Positions 1 to 9,926 of a DNA stretch of 64,000 nucleotides are shown piece by piece; position 1 is the first letter of the stretch, and every line of letters starts with the position of its first letter. A program made the translations under genes and the position numbers. The DNA is taken from the NCBI GenBank assembly GCA_030434245.1, contig JAUISX010000001.1, positions 434,001 through 498,000 on the forward strand. Reading direction: 5' to 3'. The notes beneath the pieces were generated by a model. That model worked only from the letters and a program-made list of their open reading frames with translations, searched no databases and was not told the origin of the DNA. The stretch comes from Porphyromonadaceae bacterium W3.11. Lineage in GTDB: Bacteria; Bacteroidota; Bacteroidia; Bacteroidales; Porphyromonadaceae.

Positions 1-114
1 TTTTATTCAGCACTATTCACAACATCAAGCATCGGTATATTGATTGAGGATAAAGGCAACCGGCTGCAAACTCATATAGTTATTAAGACACCTGAATCCG
101 ATCACGTTACATAA
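1..114 (+). CDS. 3' end of an unidentified protein (partial)
   Basis: Frame 1 is open from the first base to a TAA at 112-114, giving 37 residues that end in TPESDHVT. The start lies outside the window. Nothing in the tail identifies a family. It is oriented like the hpt-adk-obgE genes but separated from them by almost 400 non-coding bases that include an hpt promoter, so it is probably a separate unit. A 37-codon open frame in AT-rich DNA could also be chance, hence the low confidence. Confidence 0.3.
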   Translation, partial: FYSALFTTSSIGILIEDKGNRLQTHIVIKTPESDHVT

Positions 115-450
115 ATAATGAATAACACTCACGAAGAAAAATTTTCATCCACCACACGAGACATCCGTAACACCTCTAACACAGCATCATCAAGGAAATA
201 TAATGGGCAGCAAGCTTTTATATTATACAGTGCCACGACACGCAGGAAATAGCTAAAATATACAATATAAGACCTGTTTATATTATGGAATACAGCTTAC
301 AACAGCCTTGACTCTCTTTGAGGTTATGAATAATATTTCCAAACCACCCCACTCCACCATTCCAATCCAGCCTTAACTATACATCAAAGTCGAAACTAAC
401 CATTTAATCTTGAAGCTCGTAAAATAATAAATAATAGCTACGACTATTCA
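115..450. other. Intergenic stretch without a recognisable gene
   Basis: I see no convincing coding frame, strong hairpin or repeat here. Stop codons are frequent in all frames. The right edge runs into the hpt promoter. Confidence 0.5.
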
Positions 451-461
451 TTGTTTTTGCT

Positions 462-469
462 TAACTTTG
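462..469 (+). promoter_or_regulatory. Bacteroidota -7 box (TAACTTTG) of the hpt operon
   Basis: TAACTTTG matches the TAnnTTTG -7 consensus of Bacteroidota housekeeping promoters and lies about 40 bases before the hpt ATG. The same box recurs before several other genes in this window. It overlaps the 5' part of a longer open frame that begins with TTG at 451, which argues that the longer frame is not the real start. Confidence 0.6.
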
Positions 470-510
470 TAAAACTATTTCTATTCTTAATACTAGAAGA
501 AATATTTGTA

Positions 511-1065
511 ATGAATAAAATTCAAATAAATGGGCTCACCTTTGTTCCCTATATGAATGAAGAGGAGATAAGACCTGCTATTACCAAAATAGCAGAAGAG
601 ATTAAGCGTGATCTGGGAAATAAAAATCCGCTTTTCATCTGTATTCTTAATGGTGCATACATGTTTGCGTCGGATCTATCAAAAGCTTTAAACGATTCGT
701 ACGAAATAGCATTCGCCAAGTATTCATCATACAGTGGACTAGAATCTACAGGAGAACTCAAAGAAGTCATGAAACCTCAAGTGAGTGTGGAGGGACGAAC
801 AGTAGTGATACTTGAGGACTTAGTGGATTCGGGATTTACCGTCACAGAAGTTGAAAAGCTTTATCTGGAACGAGGTGCCAATGAAGTATATGTAGCAGCA
901 ATGCTTTCTAAACCTAATGCTATTCAAGAGGGAGCTAGGAAAGCTGATTACACAGGGATTAACATTCCCAATGACTTTATAGTAGGCCGTGGTCTAGACT
1001 ATAATGGCGTTGGTAGAATGTTACGCGATATTTATGTTCTTGAAGATTCGGGTGAGAAGGCTTAA
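511..1065 (+). CDS. hpt: Hypoxanthine phosphoribosyltransferase
   Basis: This cytosolic purine-salvage enzyme converts hypoxanthine or guanine plus PRPP to IMP or GMP. The PRPP-binding loop of type I phosphoribosyltransferases is visible as VVILEDLVDSGFT in the middle of the protein, with the flexible-loop KYSSYSG before it and the purine-pocket stretch IPNDFIVGRGLDYNG near the C-terminus. The frame is open upstream to a TTG at 451, but those extra 20 residues are hydrophobic, unlike the family, and overlap the promoter. The ATG at 511 gives 184 residues, a normal family length. It heads a run with adk and obgE. Confidence 0.93.
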   Translation: MNKIQINGLTFVPYMNEEEIRPAITKIAEEIKRDLGNKNPLFICILNGAYMFASDLSKALNDSYEIAFAKYSSYSGLESTGELKEVMKPQVSVEGRTVVILEDLVDSGFTVTEVEKLYLERGANEVYVAAMLSKPNAIQEGARKADYTGINIPNDFIVGRGLDYNGVGRMLRDIYVLEDSGEKA

Positions 1066-1114
1066 TAACCGATAATCATCATGTTTATAAATATTCTATA
1101 AAGTAACTCACGGA

Positions 1115-1708
1115 ATGCTTAATTTAATTATGTTTGGAGCTCCAGGCTCCGGTAAAGGCACACAAAGCAAAAGAGTAGCTGAACATTATGGGCTACAACA
1201 CATCTCGACAGGAGATCTACTAAGAGGAGAAGCTAAAAAAGGGACTCCTCTGGGTATGGAGATTGACCGTCTTATTTCTAAAGGCCAGTTCGTTCCTGAC
1301 CAGATTATCCTAGACATCCTTCTAGATAATATTGAAACTCAAGGCGAAGAAGATGGTATTATTCTGGATGGCTTCCCGAGAACTGTATCTCAAGCTGAAT
1401 CTCTTCTTCAAAAGCTAGAAGAGAGGAAACGTACCAAGCCCATCCTAATCACATTGTCTGTCGATGATGAGGAGCTCACCAAACGACTATTAGAGAGAGG
1501 AAAAGAATCGGGTCGTTCGGATGACAATATTGAGACCATAAAGAAACGATTGGAAATATACCACAACACGACACAGCCTGTACTGGACTTTTATAAAGAA
1601 CATGGTCTTTGCTGTGAAGTGAATGGAGTTGGTAAAATTCCAGAAATAACTGAAAGGATCATCCATACATTAGATGAACTGATTGAGGAAAACTCACTCA
1701 GCTTTTAA
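1115..1708 (+). CDS. adk: Adenylate kinase
   Basis: Catalyses ATP + AMP = 2 ADP in the cytosol. The P-loop GAPGSGKGT is at about residues 8-16, followed by the AMP-binding segment ISTGDLLR and the GFPRT motif (DGFPRTVSQ, near residue 90). At 197 residues it is the short form: the LID is only a few residues around ERGKESGRSDDN and has no zinc-binding cysteines. It sits 49 bases after hpt and 46 before obgE, so one transcript is likely. Confidence 0.97.
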   Translation: MLNLIMFGAPGSGKGTQSKRVAEHYGLQHISTGDLLRGEAKKGTPLGMEIDRLISKGQFVPDQIILDILLDNIETQGEEDGIILDGFPRTVSQAESLLQKLEERKRTKPILITLSVDDEELTKRLLERGKESGRSDDNIETIKKRLEIYHNTTQPVLDFYKEHGLCCEVNGVGKIPEITERIIHTLDELIEENSLSF

Positions 1709-1754
1709 TCATCTAAATAAGGTTGAACTATATATAATAAGATAAAAATAAGAT

Positions 1755-2906
1755 ATGTCTGAGTCAAACTTCGTTGATTACGTTAAGATTGTGTGCCGTT
1801 CCGGTAGAGGGGGGCCAGGATCAAGCCACTTTAGGCGTGAGAAATTTGTGCCAAAAGGAGGTCCCGACGGAGGCAATGGAGGCCGTGGCGGTGATATATT
1901 CATTAGGGGAAATCGCAATTATTGGACGCTGATTCACTTAAGATATGACCGACATATCTTTGCGACAAATGGTGGTGCTGGAGGGGCTAAGAAAAGCAGT
2001 GGTCCTGATGGTAAAGATGTATATATCGATGTACCACTAGGTACTGTAGTATATAATGCTGACACTGGAGATTACATCTGTGAGGTAAGGGAGCATGACG
2101 AAGTCATAAAACTCCTAAAAGGAGGAAAGGGAGGACTGGGCAATGTGAATTTTGCTACAGCTACCAACCAAGCTCCACGTTACGCACAGCCTGGAGAGCC
2201 AAGCCAAGAAATGACTATTGTAATGCAGCTAAAGATGCTTGCAGATGTCGGGCTGGTAGGATTTCCCAACGCTGGTAAATCCACTCTACTCTCCATCATC
2301 TCTGAAGCAAAACCTAAGATTGCAGACTATCCATTTACTACACTAGAGCCAAATTTAGGTATAGTTAATTATAGAGATGGCCGCAGCTTTGTCATGGCTG
2401 ACATCCCAGGTATAATTGAGGGTGCAGCAGAAGGTAAAGGGTTAGGCCTTCGATTCTTGCGTCATATTGAACGAAACTCAGTCTTGCTTTTCATCATCCC
2501 TGCTGATACTAAAGATATAGCAAAGGAGTACAGCATTTTAATTAATGAGTTAGAGCAGTATAATCCAGAAATGATGGATAAGAACAGAGTACTCGGGATT
2601 TCAAAGTCAGATTTAATTGACGATGAACTTAAGGAGCTACTCACCCCTACTCTTCCGGAGGGGGTTCCTTATTGTTTCTTCTCAGCTGTTACAGGCGAAG
2701 GAGTGACAGAACTTAAGGATATGATCTGGAATAGCATCACGATCAATAACTTCCAGGATGTAAGCCCTATGGTAGAGCGTAATATGCACCTTACACTTTC
2801 AGGGAAGGACTTTGATAATGATGACTTAATTTATTATGAGGAAGACAACGATGAAGAGGATGATCATCCAGTAGGAAAAATGCTTGATGAAGATTTTTTT
2901 GAATAG
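1755..2906 (+). CDS. obgE: Obg family GTPase (ribosome assembly)
   Basis: Essential GTPase acting in late 50S assembly and the stress response. Residues 1 to about 158 form the glycine-rich Obg fold ([27 protein letters not shown]). The G domain follows, with G1 GFPNAGKST near residue 168, switch region [12 protein letters not shown]3 DIPG, and SKSD in the G4 position where most Obg proteins have NKxD. The C-terminus is a short acidic tail (EEDNDEEDD) instead of a folded OCT domain. At 383 residues the length fits Bacteroidota orthologues. It is the third gene of the hpt-adk-obgE run. Confidence 0.96.
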   Translation: MSESNFVDYVKIVCRSGRGGPGSSHFRREKFVPKGGPDGGNGGRGGDIFIRGNRNYWTLIHLRYDRHIFATNGGAGGAKKSSGPDGKDVYIDVPLGTVVYNADTGDYICEVREHDEVIKLLKGGKGGLGNVNFATATNQAPRYAQPGEPSQEMTIVMQLKMLADVGLVGFPNAGKSTLLSIISEAKPKIADYPFTTLEPNLGIVNYRDGRSFVMADIPGIIEGAAEGKGLGLRFLRHIERNSVLLFIIPADTKDIAKEYSILINELEQYNPEMMDKNRVLGISKSDLIDDELKELLTPTLPEGVPYCFFSAVTGEGVTELKDMIWNSITINNFQDVSPMVERNMHLTLSGKDFDNDDLIYYEEDNDEEDDHPVGKMLDEDFFE

Positions 2907-2960
2907 TTTATTCTATACATCTAAACCTCTCAATAATTAGAATGATAAGGAACATATAAT

Positions 2961-4475
2961 ATGACCGACGATAAAAAAGTAAGAGTACGCTTCGCACCAA
3001 GCCCTACAGGGCCTCTACATATAGGGGGCGTACGTACCGCACTATATAATTATTTATTTGCAAGAAAACACGGAGGTACGATGATCCTCCGAATTGAAGA
3101 TACAGATTCTAGCCGCTTCGTATCAGGGGCTGAAGATTACATACTTCAGGCTCTAGATTGGCTTGGAATCGAAATTGATGAAGGCGTTGGTGTTGGAGGC
3201 TCATCGGGGCCATACCACCAAAGCAAAAGAAGGGAAATCTATAGAATATATGTTCGCCAGCTACTGGACAGTGGCAAAGCATACAAGGCCTACGACACTC
3301 CTGAGGAGCTTGATAGCATCAGAAAAGAGATAAATAATTTTCAGTATGATGCATCAACGAGGATGTCCATGAAGAACTCTCTCGTACTTACAAATGAAGA
3401 GTGCAAAAAACTTGAAGATGCAGGGTGTCCATTTGTGGTACGATTTAAGATAGAGCCAGGCGAAGATATTACCTTCAATGATTTAATACGAGGTGAAGTA
3501 ACGATTAATTCGAGTATCCTCGATGATAAAGTACTGTATAAGTCGTCAGATGATCTTCCAACGTATCACCTCGCTAATATCGTGGATGACCACTTAATGG
3601 ATATTTCTCATGTCATAAGAGGTGAGGAATGGTTGCCTAGTGCACCTCTTCATATCCTACTTTACAGAGCTTTAGGCTGGGAGGACACGATGCCACAATT
3701 TGCACACCTTCCGCTTTTGCTAAAGCCTGAAGGAAACGGGAAACTAAGCAAGAGAGACGGTGATCGACTAGGATTTCCAGTATTCCCACTTCTATGGAAA
3801 AATGAAGATGGGTCAACAAGTAGTGGATATCGTGAAAGTGGTTACCTACCACAGGCTGTCATTAACTTCCTAGCCTTACTAGGCTGGAACCCTGGTGATG
3901 ATAGAGAGTTCATGACTATGGAGGAGTTGATCGATCTATTTAGCTTAGAGAGAGTCAGCAAAGGTGGAGCGAAGTTTGATTACGAAAAGGGGTTATGGTT
4001 CAACCACAAGTATATTCAAGAAACGCCCAATAGTAAATTGGCAAAACTAGCTATGCCATACATGCAACAGGCTGGAATAGAAGTAAATCTGGATAAACTT
4101 TCAGAGGCTATAGGGCTTGTAAAAGATAGAATACATCTACTACCTGAGATTGTTGAGCAAACATCATATTTATTCCTACCTCCAACTAGCTATGACGAAA
4201 AGACGATCAAAAAAAGATGGAAAGAGGAAACTCCAAAGCAACTCGAGGATTTTTTGGACTTGATGGATGAATATCCAAATAAGGAGGAGCTCGAAAAGAT
4301 TACTCCTCTATGGATCAAAGAGAAAGGGTATAACATGGGAGGCGTTATGAATGCTATCCGCCTTTCGCTTGTGGGCAAACCAATGGGTCCACACATCTAC
4401 GACATCATTGACTTTATTGGATATGATGAGAGCAAGAGAAGAATCCAGAAAGCGATTAATTCCATCAATAACTAA
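2961..4475 (+). CDS. gltX: Glutamate--tRNA ligase
   Basis: Class I aminoacyl-tRNA synthetase that charges tRNA-Glu. The HIGH signature appears as HIGG at residues about 20-23 within [18 protein letters not shown], and the KMSKS-type loop as KLSKRDGDR near residue 261. The helical anticodon-binding domain fills the C-terminal third. The 504 residues match the family. It lies 54 bases after obgE and is followed by a hairpin before waaA, so it may end that transcript. No Gln-specific features are seen; whether it is discriminating cannot be told from sequence alone. Confidence 0.97.
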   Translation: MTDDKKVRVRFAPSPTGPLHIGGVRTALYNYLFARKHGGTMILRIEDTDSSRFVSGAEDYILQALDWLGIEIDEGVGVGGSSGPYHQSKRREIYRIYVRQLLDSGKAYKAYDTPEELDSIRKEINNFQYDASTRMSMKNSLVLTNEECKKLEDAGCPFVVRFKIEPGEDITFNDLIRGEVTINSSILDDKVLYKSSDDLPTYHLANIVDDHLMDISHVIRGEEWLPSAPLHILLYRALGWEDTMPQFAHLPLLLKPEGNGKLSKRDGDRLGFPVFPLLWKNEDGSTSSGYRESGYLPQAVINFLALLGWNPGDDREFMTMEELIDLFSLERVSKGGAKFDYEKGLWFNHKYIQETPNSKLAKLAMPYMQQAGIEVNLDKLSEAIGLVKDRIHLLPEIVEQTSYLFLPPTSYDEKTIKKRWKEETPKQLEDFLDLMDEYPNKEELEKITPLWIKEKGYNMGGVMNAIRLSLVGKPMGPHIYDIIDFIGYDESKRRIQKAINSINN

Positions 4476-4487
4476 AAATCATACTTA

Positions 4488-4531
4488 AGAATAGGGAACT
4501 AACTCATCTGAGTTATGCTCCCTATATTCTT
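4488..4531 (+). terminator. Hairpin between gltX and waaA, possible terminator
   Basis: Outer arms AGAATAGGGA and TCCCTATATTCT enclose an inner palindrome TAACTCA-TC-TGAGTTA. A short T-rich stretch follows on the + strand. The tail is weak and waaA begins only a few bases later, so it may be a partial terminator or a processing stem. Confidence 0.5.
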
Positions 4532-4539
4532 TAATTAAA

Positions 4540-5808
4540 ATGAGTCGTAAGCTTGACCGCTGGATATATCGTATTGGCATAAATACTTACTTTGGTGCGA
4601 TTCGTATTATTTCGCCATTCCACTCAAAAGCAAAGGCAATGGTGGAGGGACGAAAAGCCATTTTTGACACCCTAAAATCCAAGCGAAAGGGAGATGAAGA
4701 ATGGGTCATGATTCACACCTCTTCGGTGGGTGAATTTGAACAAGCACGCCCCATTATTGAATGGATTAGGAAAGAACATCCAGAGCTTAAGATATGTCTC
4801 ACGTTCTTTTCACCTTCTGGATATAAAGCTTTTCAAAGCTATTCTCTGGCAGACATGGTCACGTACCTTCCGTTTGACAACTCTAGTACGTTACAAAGTT
4901 TTATAGAGCAATTAAGCCCAAAGTTTGTCTTAATAATAAAATATGAATTTTGGCTTCGTACCATTTCGCTGCTTCACAAAAATAACATCCCGATCTATCT
5001 TATATCATCAATATTCCGGGAAGAACAACCATTTTTCAAGAAAAGGATTGGAATCATCTTCCGTGAAGCATTAAGCCAAATCAAAATATTATTCATCCAG
5101 AATAAAGTATCTGCTGAATTACTAGAAGGTATTGACGTAAAAAACTATATCATTAGTGGCGATACCCGAATGGATAGAGTAGCTCAGATCAAAGAACAAG
5201 GGCATGAGATTAAGGAAATGGGTGACCTAAGGGATGTAGCACTGAAAGAAGGGAAAAAGATATTGGTAGCAGGTAGTACATGGGAAGCAGATGAAAAAAT
5301 ACTGCTTAAGTATGCTGGGCAGAAAGAAATCCTACTCATACTGGTACCGCACGAAGTTGATGAAGGGCATATACAGCAAATCATCAATAGATCTCCTCTC
5401 CCAACTACTCGTATCACAGAATGGGATAAAAAATCTCCCGAAGATGTTCAACTCTTAATCGTAGATAAGATAGGACTTTTATCCACCCTCTATAGATATG
5501 CTGATATTGCATACGTTGGTGGTGGCTTTGGAAAGGGTATTCACAATACCCTTGAGGCGGCTGTGTATGGAATTCCTATTTTGTTTGGACCTAAGTACCA
5601 TAAGTTCCAAGAAGCAAAGGACCTCATTAATGTCGGAGCAGGCTTCAGTATTAAGTCATACAAAGGCTTTGCAGAACAGATGGATACGTTAGTCTCAGAT
5701 CCAAGCTTACGAAAAAGTAGTGGTCAGGCAGCAAAAAATTTGGTTTACAATCAACTGGGTGCTACAGAGATTGTCACCTCGACTATAGAGAAAGATCTAT
5801 TCAAATAG
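4540..5808 (+). CDS. waaA: 3-deoxy-D-manno-octulosonic acid (Kdo) transferase
   Basis: Inner-membrane-associated GT30 glycosyltransferase that adds Kdo from CMP-Kdo to the lipid A precursor. The N-terminal GT-B half carries HTSSVGEFEQARPII with the family's conserved Glu (about residues 65-80). The C-terminal half has AGSTWEADE, VPHEVDEGH, the nucleotide-binding stretch YVGGGFGKGIHNTLEAA and the PILFGPKYHKFQEA motif. The N-terminus is basic and amphipathic, not a cleavable signal. At 422 residues it is typical. Its presence supports a Gram-negative outer membrane. Confidence 0.94.
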   Translation: MSRKLDRWIYRIGINTYFGAIRIISPFHSKAKAMVEGRKAIFDTLKSKRKGDEEWVMIHTSSVGEFEQARPIIEWIRKEHPELKICLTFFSPSGYKAFQSYSLADMVTYLPFDNSSTLQSFIEQLSPKFVLIIKYEFWLRTISLLHKNNIPIYLISSIFREEQPFFKKRIGIIFREALSQIKILFIQNKVSAELLEGIDVKNYIISGDTRMDRVAQIKEQGHEIKEMGDLRDVALKEGKKILVAGSTWEADEKILLKYAGQKEILLILVPHEVDEGHIQQIINRSPLPTTRITEWDKKSPEDVQLLIVDKIGLLSTLYRYADIAYVGGGFGKGIHNTLEAAVYGIPILFGPKYHKFQEAKDLINVGAGFSIKSYKGFAEQMDTLVSDPSLRKSSGQAAKNLVYNQLGATEIVTSTIEKDLFK

Positions 5809-5956
5809 CCAACTAAGAGTGATGCACGATGGCGATCTAATACCTTGATTTTGCATTAGTGCTTTATCGCTCATAACTTCGCCCTAAAACTGATTCAGGG
5901 CAGGTCACTATTCCGCAAAAGACATATTGCTAATCAGAGATATAAGACCTCAGCGT

Positions 5957-8785
5957 TTATAAGTCCAAATCTTTGAGTTTATACTCTCGAACTGGAGCAA
6001 TAGTAGAGAGCGAATCAAGGTCGATCTTCTTACGATCCCCGACAACTGTAAAAATCATAGGTTGATGGGCGATAAACCTGCTATGCACGTCGATAAGCTT
6101 TTGAAGAGACATACTCGATAATTCATCAAGGAGTAAGAGCGATAAATCCTTAGGTAATCCTTGTCTTATGTATGAGGCTAGTGTACGAGAACGCATCCTA
6201 AAGAATGGATAAAAGTTATAGATACTACTCTTCATCGCCTCCTGTGCAAAGTCATATCTACGAGTATCATCGGGAACTTGATGAACTAACTTATCCAAAA
6301 TCGTGATAGCCTCCTGCAATTTATCAGCCTGCGTCCCGACGAAAAAGGTATAATGACTTCTTAAATCATTTCTTTGGTCATAGGATGGAAGATTCAGTGA
6401 CGAAGAGACTCCATAAGCTAGAGAGCGATACTCCCTGATCTCTTGAAAAAGGAGAGATCCCATACCGCCACCACAATACTGATTATATAGGCGAAGAGCT
6501 GCGATTTCATCATCATCTGGATAACCTTCTATCGGCAGGTATGCTCTTACAATCGCCTGTGTTGCATTCGAATCATGCAGAAAATGAATATGCTTCTCTT
6601 TAGAGGGATTAGCCTCCAAATGCAAGTATTTACTCCATGGGGTGTCTATACTTTCAGTATCCAAGGAAGCCATTAAAGTGTCCCTAACCTCGTCTATTGC
6701 TAACGTCCCAGTATAGTGTACATCTAACTCGGTGTGCAGCACATACCGCAGCTCTTCTAACAAAGACGTAGGATTCAATCTTTTCAGATCAGACAGTTTA
6801 AGAGATCTGAAAAAGCTGGCTCTCTCTCCATACATAACGAAATCCATTAGCCTGTTTGATATTGCATTAGGATCCTTACGGAGGGCTTTGTCTGAGATCT
6901 CTTTCGCCTGAATGAGTTTGGACATTTTCTTCGGTTCCTCTAATGGAGCATACAGAAAATCGTGTAATAACTCTACTGTTTCGTGAAAGTATCGATCAAA
7001 CCCAGTAACATTGATAAGAAAGAAGTTTTCCTTTGTCTCAAAGCTTATGGTTGCACCTATAGCTTGGAGCTTAGCATTCAATTCATCAGCCGAATATTTT
7101 TGACAGCCAACTAACTCAAGATACATACTCAGATACCTGGTAAGAGGATGAGTATATCTGGAGCGGAAGTGTATTAGTTCTAATGTAAATAGATCATTAA
7201 CAGGGTTCTCTACTCGATACAGATTAGCCAAGCCAGAGGGATTTAAAGAGGTACTCTCCATATCCTTTTTGATATCAAGCGTACGTAGTGGCAATTCCTG
7301 TACAGAGATAGCTTCCAGTTTTTTTGCAAATGGTGACTTAGCGTGGCTATTAGGAGCTGATATAGGATCGTATGGAGGTTTTGCAAGCTTGTCTTTCTTG
7401 TACCGCCCAGTCTTTTTCTTAATCTCCAAAAAGTTCTTCGTTAGATACTTACGTGCAACGTCAGCTATATCCTTTTTCGTTAAAGCATCAAGCTTCTCAG
7501 CATCTTCGAGAAGATCACTCCAGCTCTTACCTTGAGCATAGAGCATAGATAATAGTCGTTGTCGCTGTTCTAGATTTTCTATTTGCAGCATCTGACTTCT
7601 TTTCTTTGACAGCTTCGCACATCTCAAGTCCTCTTCAGAAAAGTCTCCATCTATGATCCTTTGCAACTCCTTCATGATTAGCTTTTGTCCGCTGCTACTT
7701 CCTCTTAAGGGCTTGGAGATAGAGAGGAATCCAAATACACCCACGTCGTTCAGAGACAAGTTTATTGCAGAAGCCTCTACTAGCTCATTATTAAGGACTA
7801 GCTTATCCAGCCTACCGGTTTTACTCTCATTTGAAAGAAGGTCTTGAAGGACACCAAGGGCTATTTGATCATCATGAGTCGAAGGAGTAGTATGCCATAC
7901 TCTTCCCGATGCCTGAAGCATAGGAATAGGCAGTTTAATCTTAAGCAGTTCATGCCCATTGAAAGGTCTAGGTGATGGTGCAAGAGTATGAGGAGTATGG
8001 CCTTTTTTTATTCTACCAAAAGTACTTTCTAGGAGGCTCTCAAGCCCTTCCCTACGAAAATCACCTGTAAGAATCAGAGCCATATTTCCCGCTACATACA
8101 TTTTCTCAAAAAACGCTTGCATCTCATTCAGATCCGGTGACTTAAGGTTTTCTGAACTACCGATAATAGGATATTGGTATGGATGTGGTGCCATTACCTT
8201 TTGCATCACCCTCATGGTCGGTTCAGTAGAGAAGTTATCATCATACATATTCTTCTCCTCATATACTGTCTCTAGCTCACTTTGGAATAGTCTGAAGACG
8301 GGCTTAACCATTCTCTCGCTATTAAGCCAGCACCAGTGCTCAAGATATTGTGGCGTGAAAGTATTGAAAAAAATAGTATAATCGTAGGATGTCCCCGCAT
8401 TAAGACCTGTACCCCCGTATTTATTAATAAGGTTATTAAAATCATTAGGGATGGCAAATTCAGCAGCCTGAATATTCAGCTTGTTAATCTCCCTTTGGAT
8501 ACTATCCTTTGTCTCCAGATCATCTGTCGCCTTAAGACGACTATAGTTGGCAGCTATCTCCTGGAGAAGAGGGGCTTCCTCAGCGTAATTGACGGTGCCT
8601 ATGGTATCAGTGCCCTTGAACATAATATGTTCGAAGTAATGGGCAATACCACTATTAGGGGAGTCTTTCGCTCCAGCTCTTACCACCATTCCGCCATATA
8701 CCTTTGGCTCAGAGGTGTCCTGTGATAGCCATACCGTAAGCCCATTGCTGAGCTTAATCTCCTCAATAATATTATTACCGTCCAT
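5957..8785 (-). CDS. M16 family zinc peptidase (pitrilysin/insulinase-like)
   Basis: Large metallopeptidase of the inverzincin type. The inverted zinc motif HxxEH is HYFEH at residues 49-53, and the third ligand is probably a Glu in SELETVYEEKN near residues 170-177. The 942 residues fit the single-chain form with two tandem M16 pairs; the second half has no HxxEH, as usual. No signal peptide is visible, so a cytosolic location is the simplest reading. Its ATG shares one base with the stop of the upstream phosphoesterase (TAATG), suggesting coupled translation. The substrate is unknown. Confidence 0.88.
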   Translation of the reverse strand: MDGNNIIEEIKLSNGLTVWLSQDTSEPKVYGGMVVRAGAKDSPNSGIAHYFEHIMFKGTDTIGTVNYAEEAPLLQEIAANYSRLKATDDLETKDSIQREINKLNIQAAEFAIPNDFNNLINKYGGTGLNAGTSYDYTIFFNTFTPQYLEHWCWLNSERMVKPVFRLFQSELETVYEEKNMYDDNFSTEPTMRVMQKVMAPHPYQYPIIGSSENLKSPDLNEMQAFFEKMYVAGNMALILTGDFRREGLESLLESTFGRIKKGHTPHTLAPSPRPFNGHELLKIKLPIPMLQASGRVWHTTPSTHDDQIALGVLQDLLSNESKTGRLDKLVLNNELVEASAINLSLNDVGVFGFLSISKPLRGSSSGQKLIMKELQRIIDGDFSEEDLRCAKLSKKRSQMLQIENLEQRQRLLSMLYAQGKSWSDLLEDAEKLDALTKKDIADVARKYLTKNFLEIKKKTGRYKKDKLAKPPYDPISAPNSHAKSPFAKKLEAISVQELPLRTLDIKKDMESTSLNPSGLANLYRVENPVNDLFTLELIHFRSRYTHPLTRYLSMYLELVGCQKYSADELNAKLQAIGATISFETKENFFLINVTGFDRYFHETVELLHDFLYAPLEEPKKMSKLIQAKEISDKALRKDPNAISNRLMDFVMYGERASFFRSLKLSDLKRLNPTSLLEELRYVLHTELDVHYTGTLAIDEVRDTLMASLDTESIDTPWSKYLHLEANPSKEKHIHFLHDSNATQAIVRAYLPIEGYPDDDEIAALRLYNQYCGGGMGSLLFQEIREYRSLAYGVSSSLNLPSYDQRNDLRSHYTFFVGTQADKLQEAITILDKLVHQVPDDTRRYDFAQEAMKSSIYNFYPFFRMRSRTLASYIRQGLPKDLSLLLLDELSSMSLQKLIDVHSRFIAHQPMIFTVVGDRKKIDLDSLSTIAPVREYKLKDLDL

Positions 8786-9912
8786 TAATGCGATTGATTA
8801 CGTAACTTGAGATTAATAATAACGATTTCCGAACGAGTCCCGATCCTGAAGGTCGATCCCGCTATACCATACCCCGAGCTAACCACGTATTGTGTATCCC
8901 CCTCCTTATACCATCCAAATGATTTAGGGAATCGAAGAGCCACCACCCAATTAAATGGTATGAACTGGCCATTATGTGTATGCCCATGCAATGCTAAGTC
9001 AATTCCATTTTCCTGACTTTCCTTCGTTGTGGCTGGCTGATGTTCTAAGAGTATAGTAGTGCTCCCCTGTGGTACTTTCTGCATAATCTGCTGCAGAGGT
9101 GGTCTGGGGTCTTGCGTTGCATCATCACGGGTCACTAGATAGAGACTATCTTCAATCTGTACAGCATCATTGATCATGAGTGTTCCAATCTCTTTCATCC
9201 ACTCAATTTTCTTCTGCGTATCAGCGTAATATTCGTGATTTCCTAAGACATAGAAGACTTTACCACGGTCGGGAAGAAGCTCTTTTAGCATCTTAGTGAT
9301 AGCAGGTTGTTTTTCAATAAAACTAAAATAGTAGTCCAGCATATCTCCCCCAAAGAAGATGTAGTCAGGGTCCTCTGCTTTAATCATACCTACCATTTGC
9401 TTGATCTGCTTCTCTCTAATAAACTCACCTATATGCACATCAGAGACAAAAGCAATCTTAAGATCTTTTTCCGGTCCTTTATGATCAAGCACTATATCAT
9501 ACTCATTGACAATGGGATGTGTGGTATTGTGATGGCCTATAATACATAGGATAATCGTGATTGGTATGAGAGTAATGAGGGTTATGCGTCTATAGTACTT
9601 AGCCTTTGCTTTTTGGAGAACTTTAGTCCATTCCAGGATAAAAATAGATAATATTGGTATTAAGGTATAAGAAAGCCATATCACAAGGAAGATATAGTAG
9701 CTATTTAAAATAACAAGCATATTGGCCAGTGTTTCATAACCCAATAGTCCTCTGAAGCACCATCCCCCCAAAAATATAATGTACAGGGTGATGATGACAT
9801 CAATAGTAATACGTCTCAAGCGACTACCCTTTTCGGTACTGAGCCATATCAAAGTCCCCAATAATAGATGCATAAGACTTTGTCCGATGATTGATACAAT
9901 AAATACGTGCAT
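8785..9912 (-). CDS. Membrane-anchored metallophosphoesterase
   Basis: Calcineurin-like phosphoesterase. About 125 N-terminal residues form four hydrophobic segments, followed by a catalytic domain with all metal-site motifs in order: SDVHIGEF, FGGDMLDY, VLGNHEYY, LLEHQPA and LHGHTHNGQF. This architecture resembles the YaeI/YkuE group of lipid-related phosphoesterases, but the substrate cannot be read from sequence. The gene starts 14 bases after the MATE gene ends and overlaps the M16 start by one base, so the three look cotranscribed. Length is 375 residues. Confidence 0.88.
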   Translation of the reverse strand: MHVFIVSIIGQSLMHLLLGTLIWLSTEKGSRLRRITIDVIITLYIIFLGGWCFRGLLGYETLANMLVILNSYYIFLVIWLSYTLIPILSIFILEWTKVLQKAKAKYYRRITLITLIPITIILCIIGHHNTTHPIVNEYDIVLDHKGPEKDLKIAFVSDVHIGEFIREKQIKQMVGMIKAEDPDYIFFGGDMLDYYFSFIEKQPAITKMLKELLPDRGKVFYVLGNHEYYADTQKKIEWMKEIGTLMINDAVQIEDSLYLVTRDDATQDPRPPLQQIMQKVPQGSTTILLEHQPATTKESQENGIDLALHGHTHNGQFIPFNWVVALRFPKSFGWYKEGDTQYVVSSGYGIAGSTFRIGTRSEIVIINLKLRNQSH

Positions 9913-9926
9913 ATGGTATTATCTTT

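Noticed and set aside
5809-5956. Terminator between convergent waaA and the M16 gene
   Set aside because: Only weak stems such as GCCCT/AGGGC with a 10-base loop and no T-run were seen.
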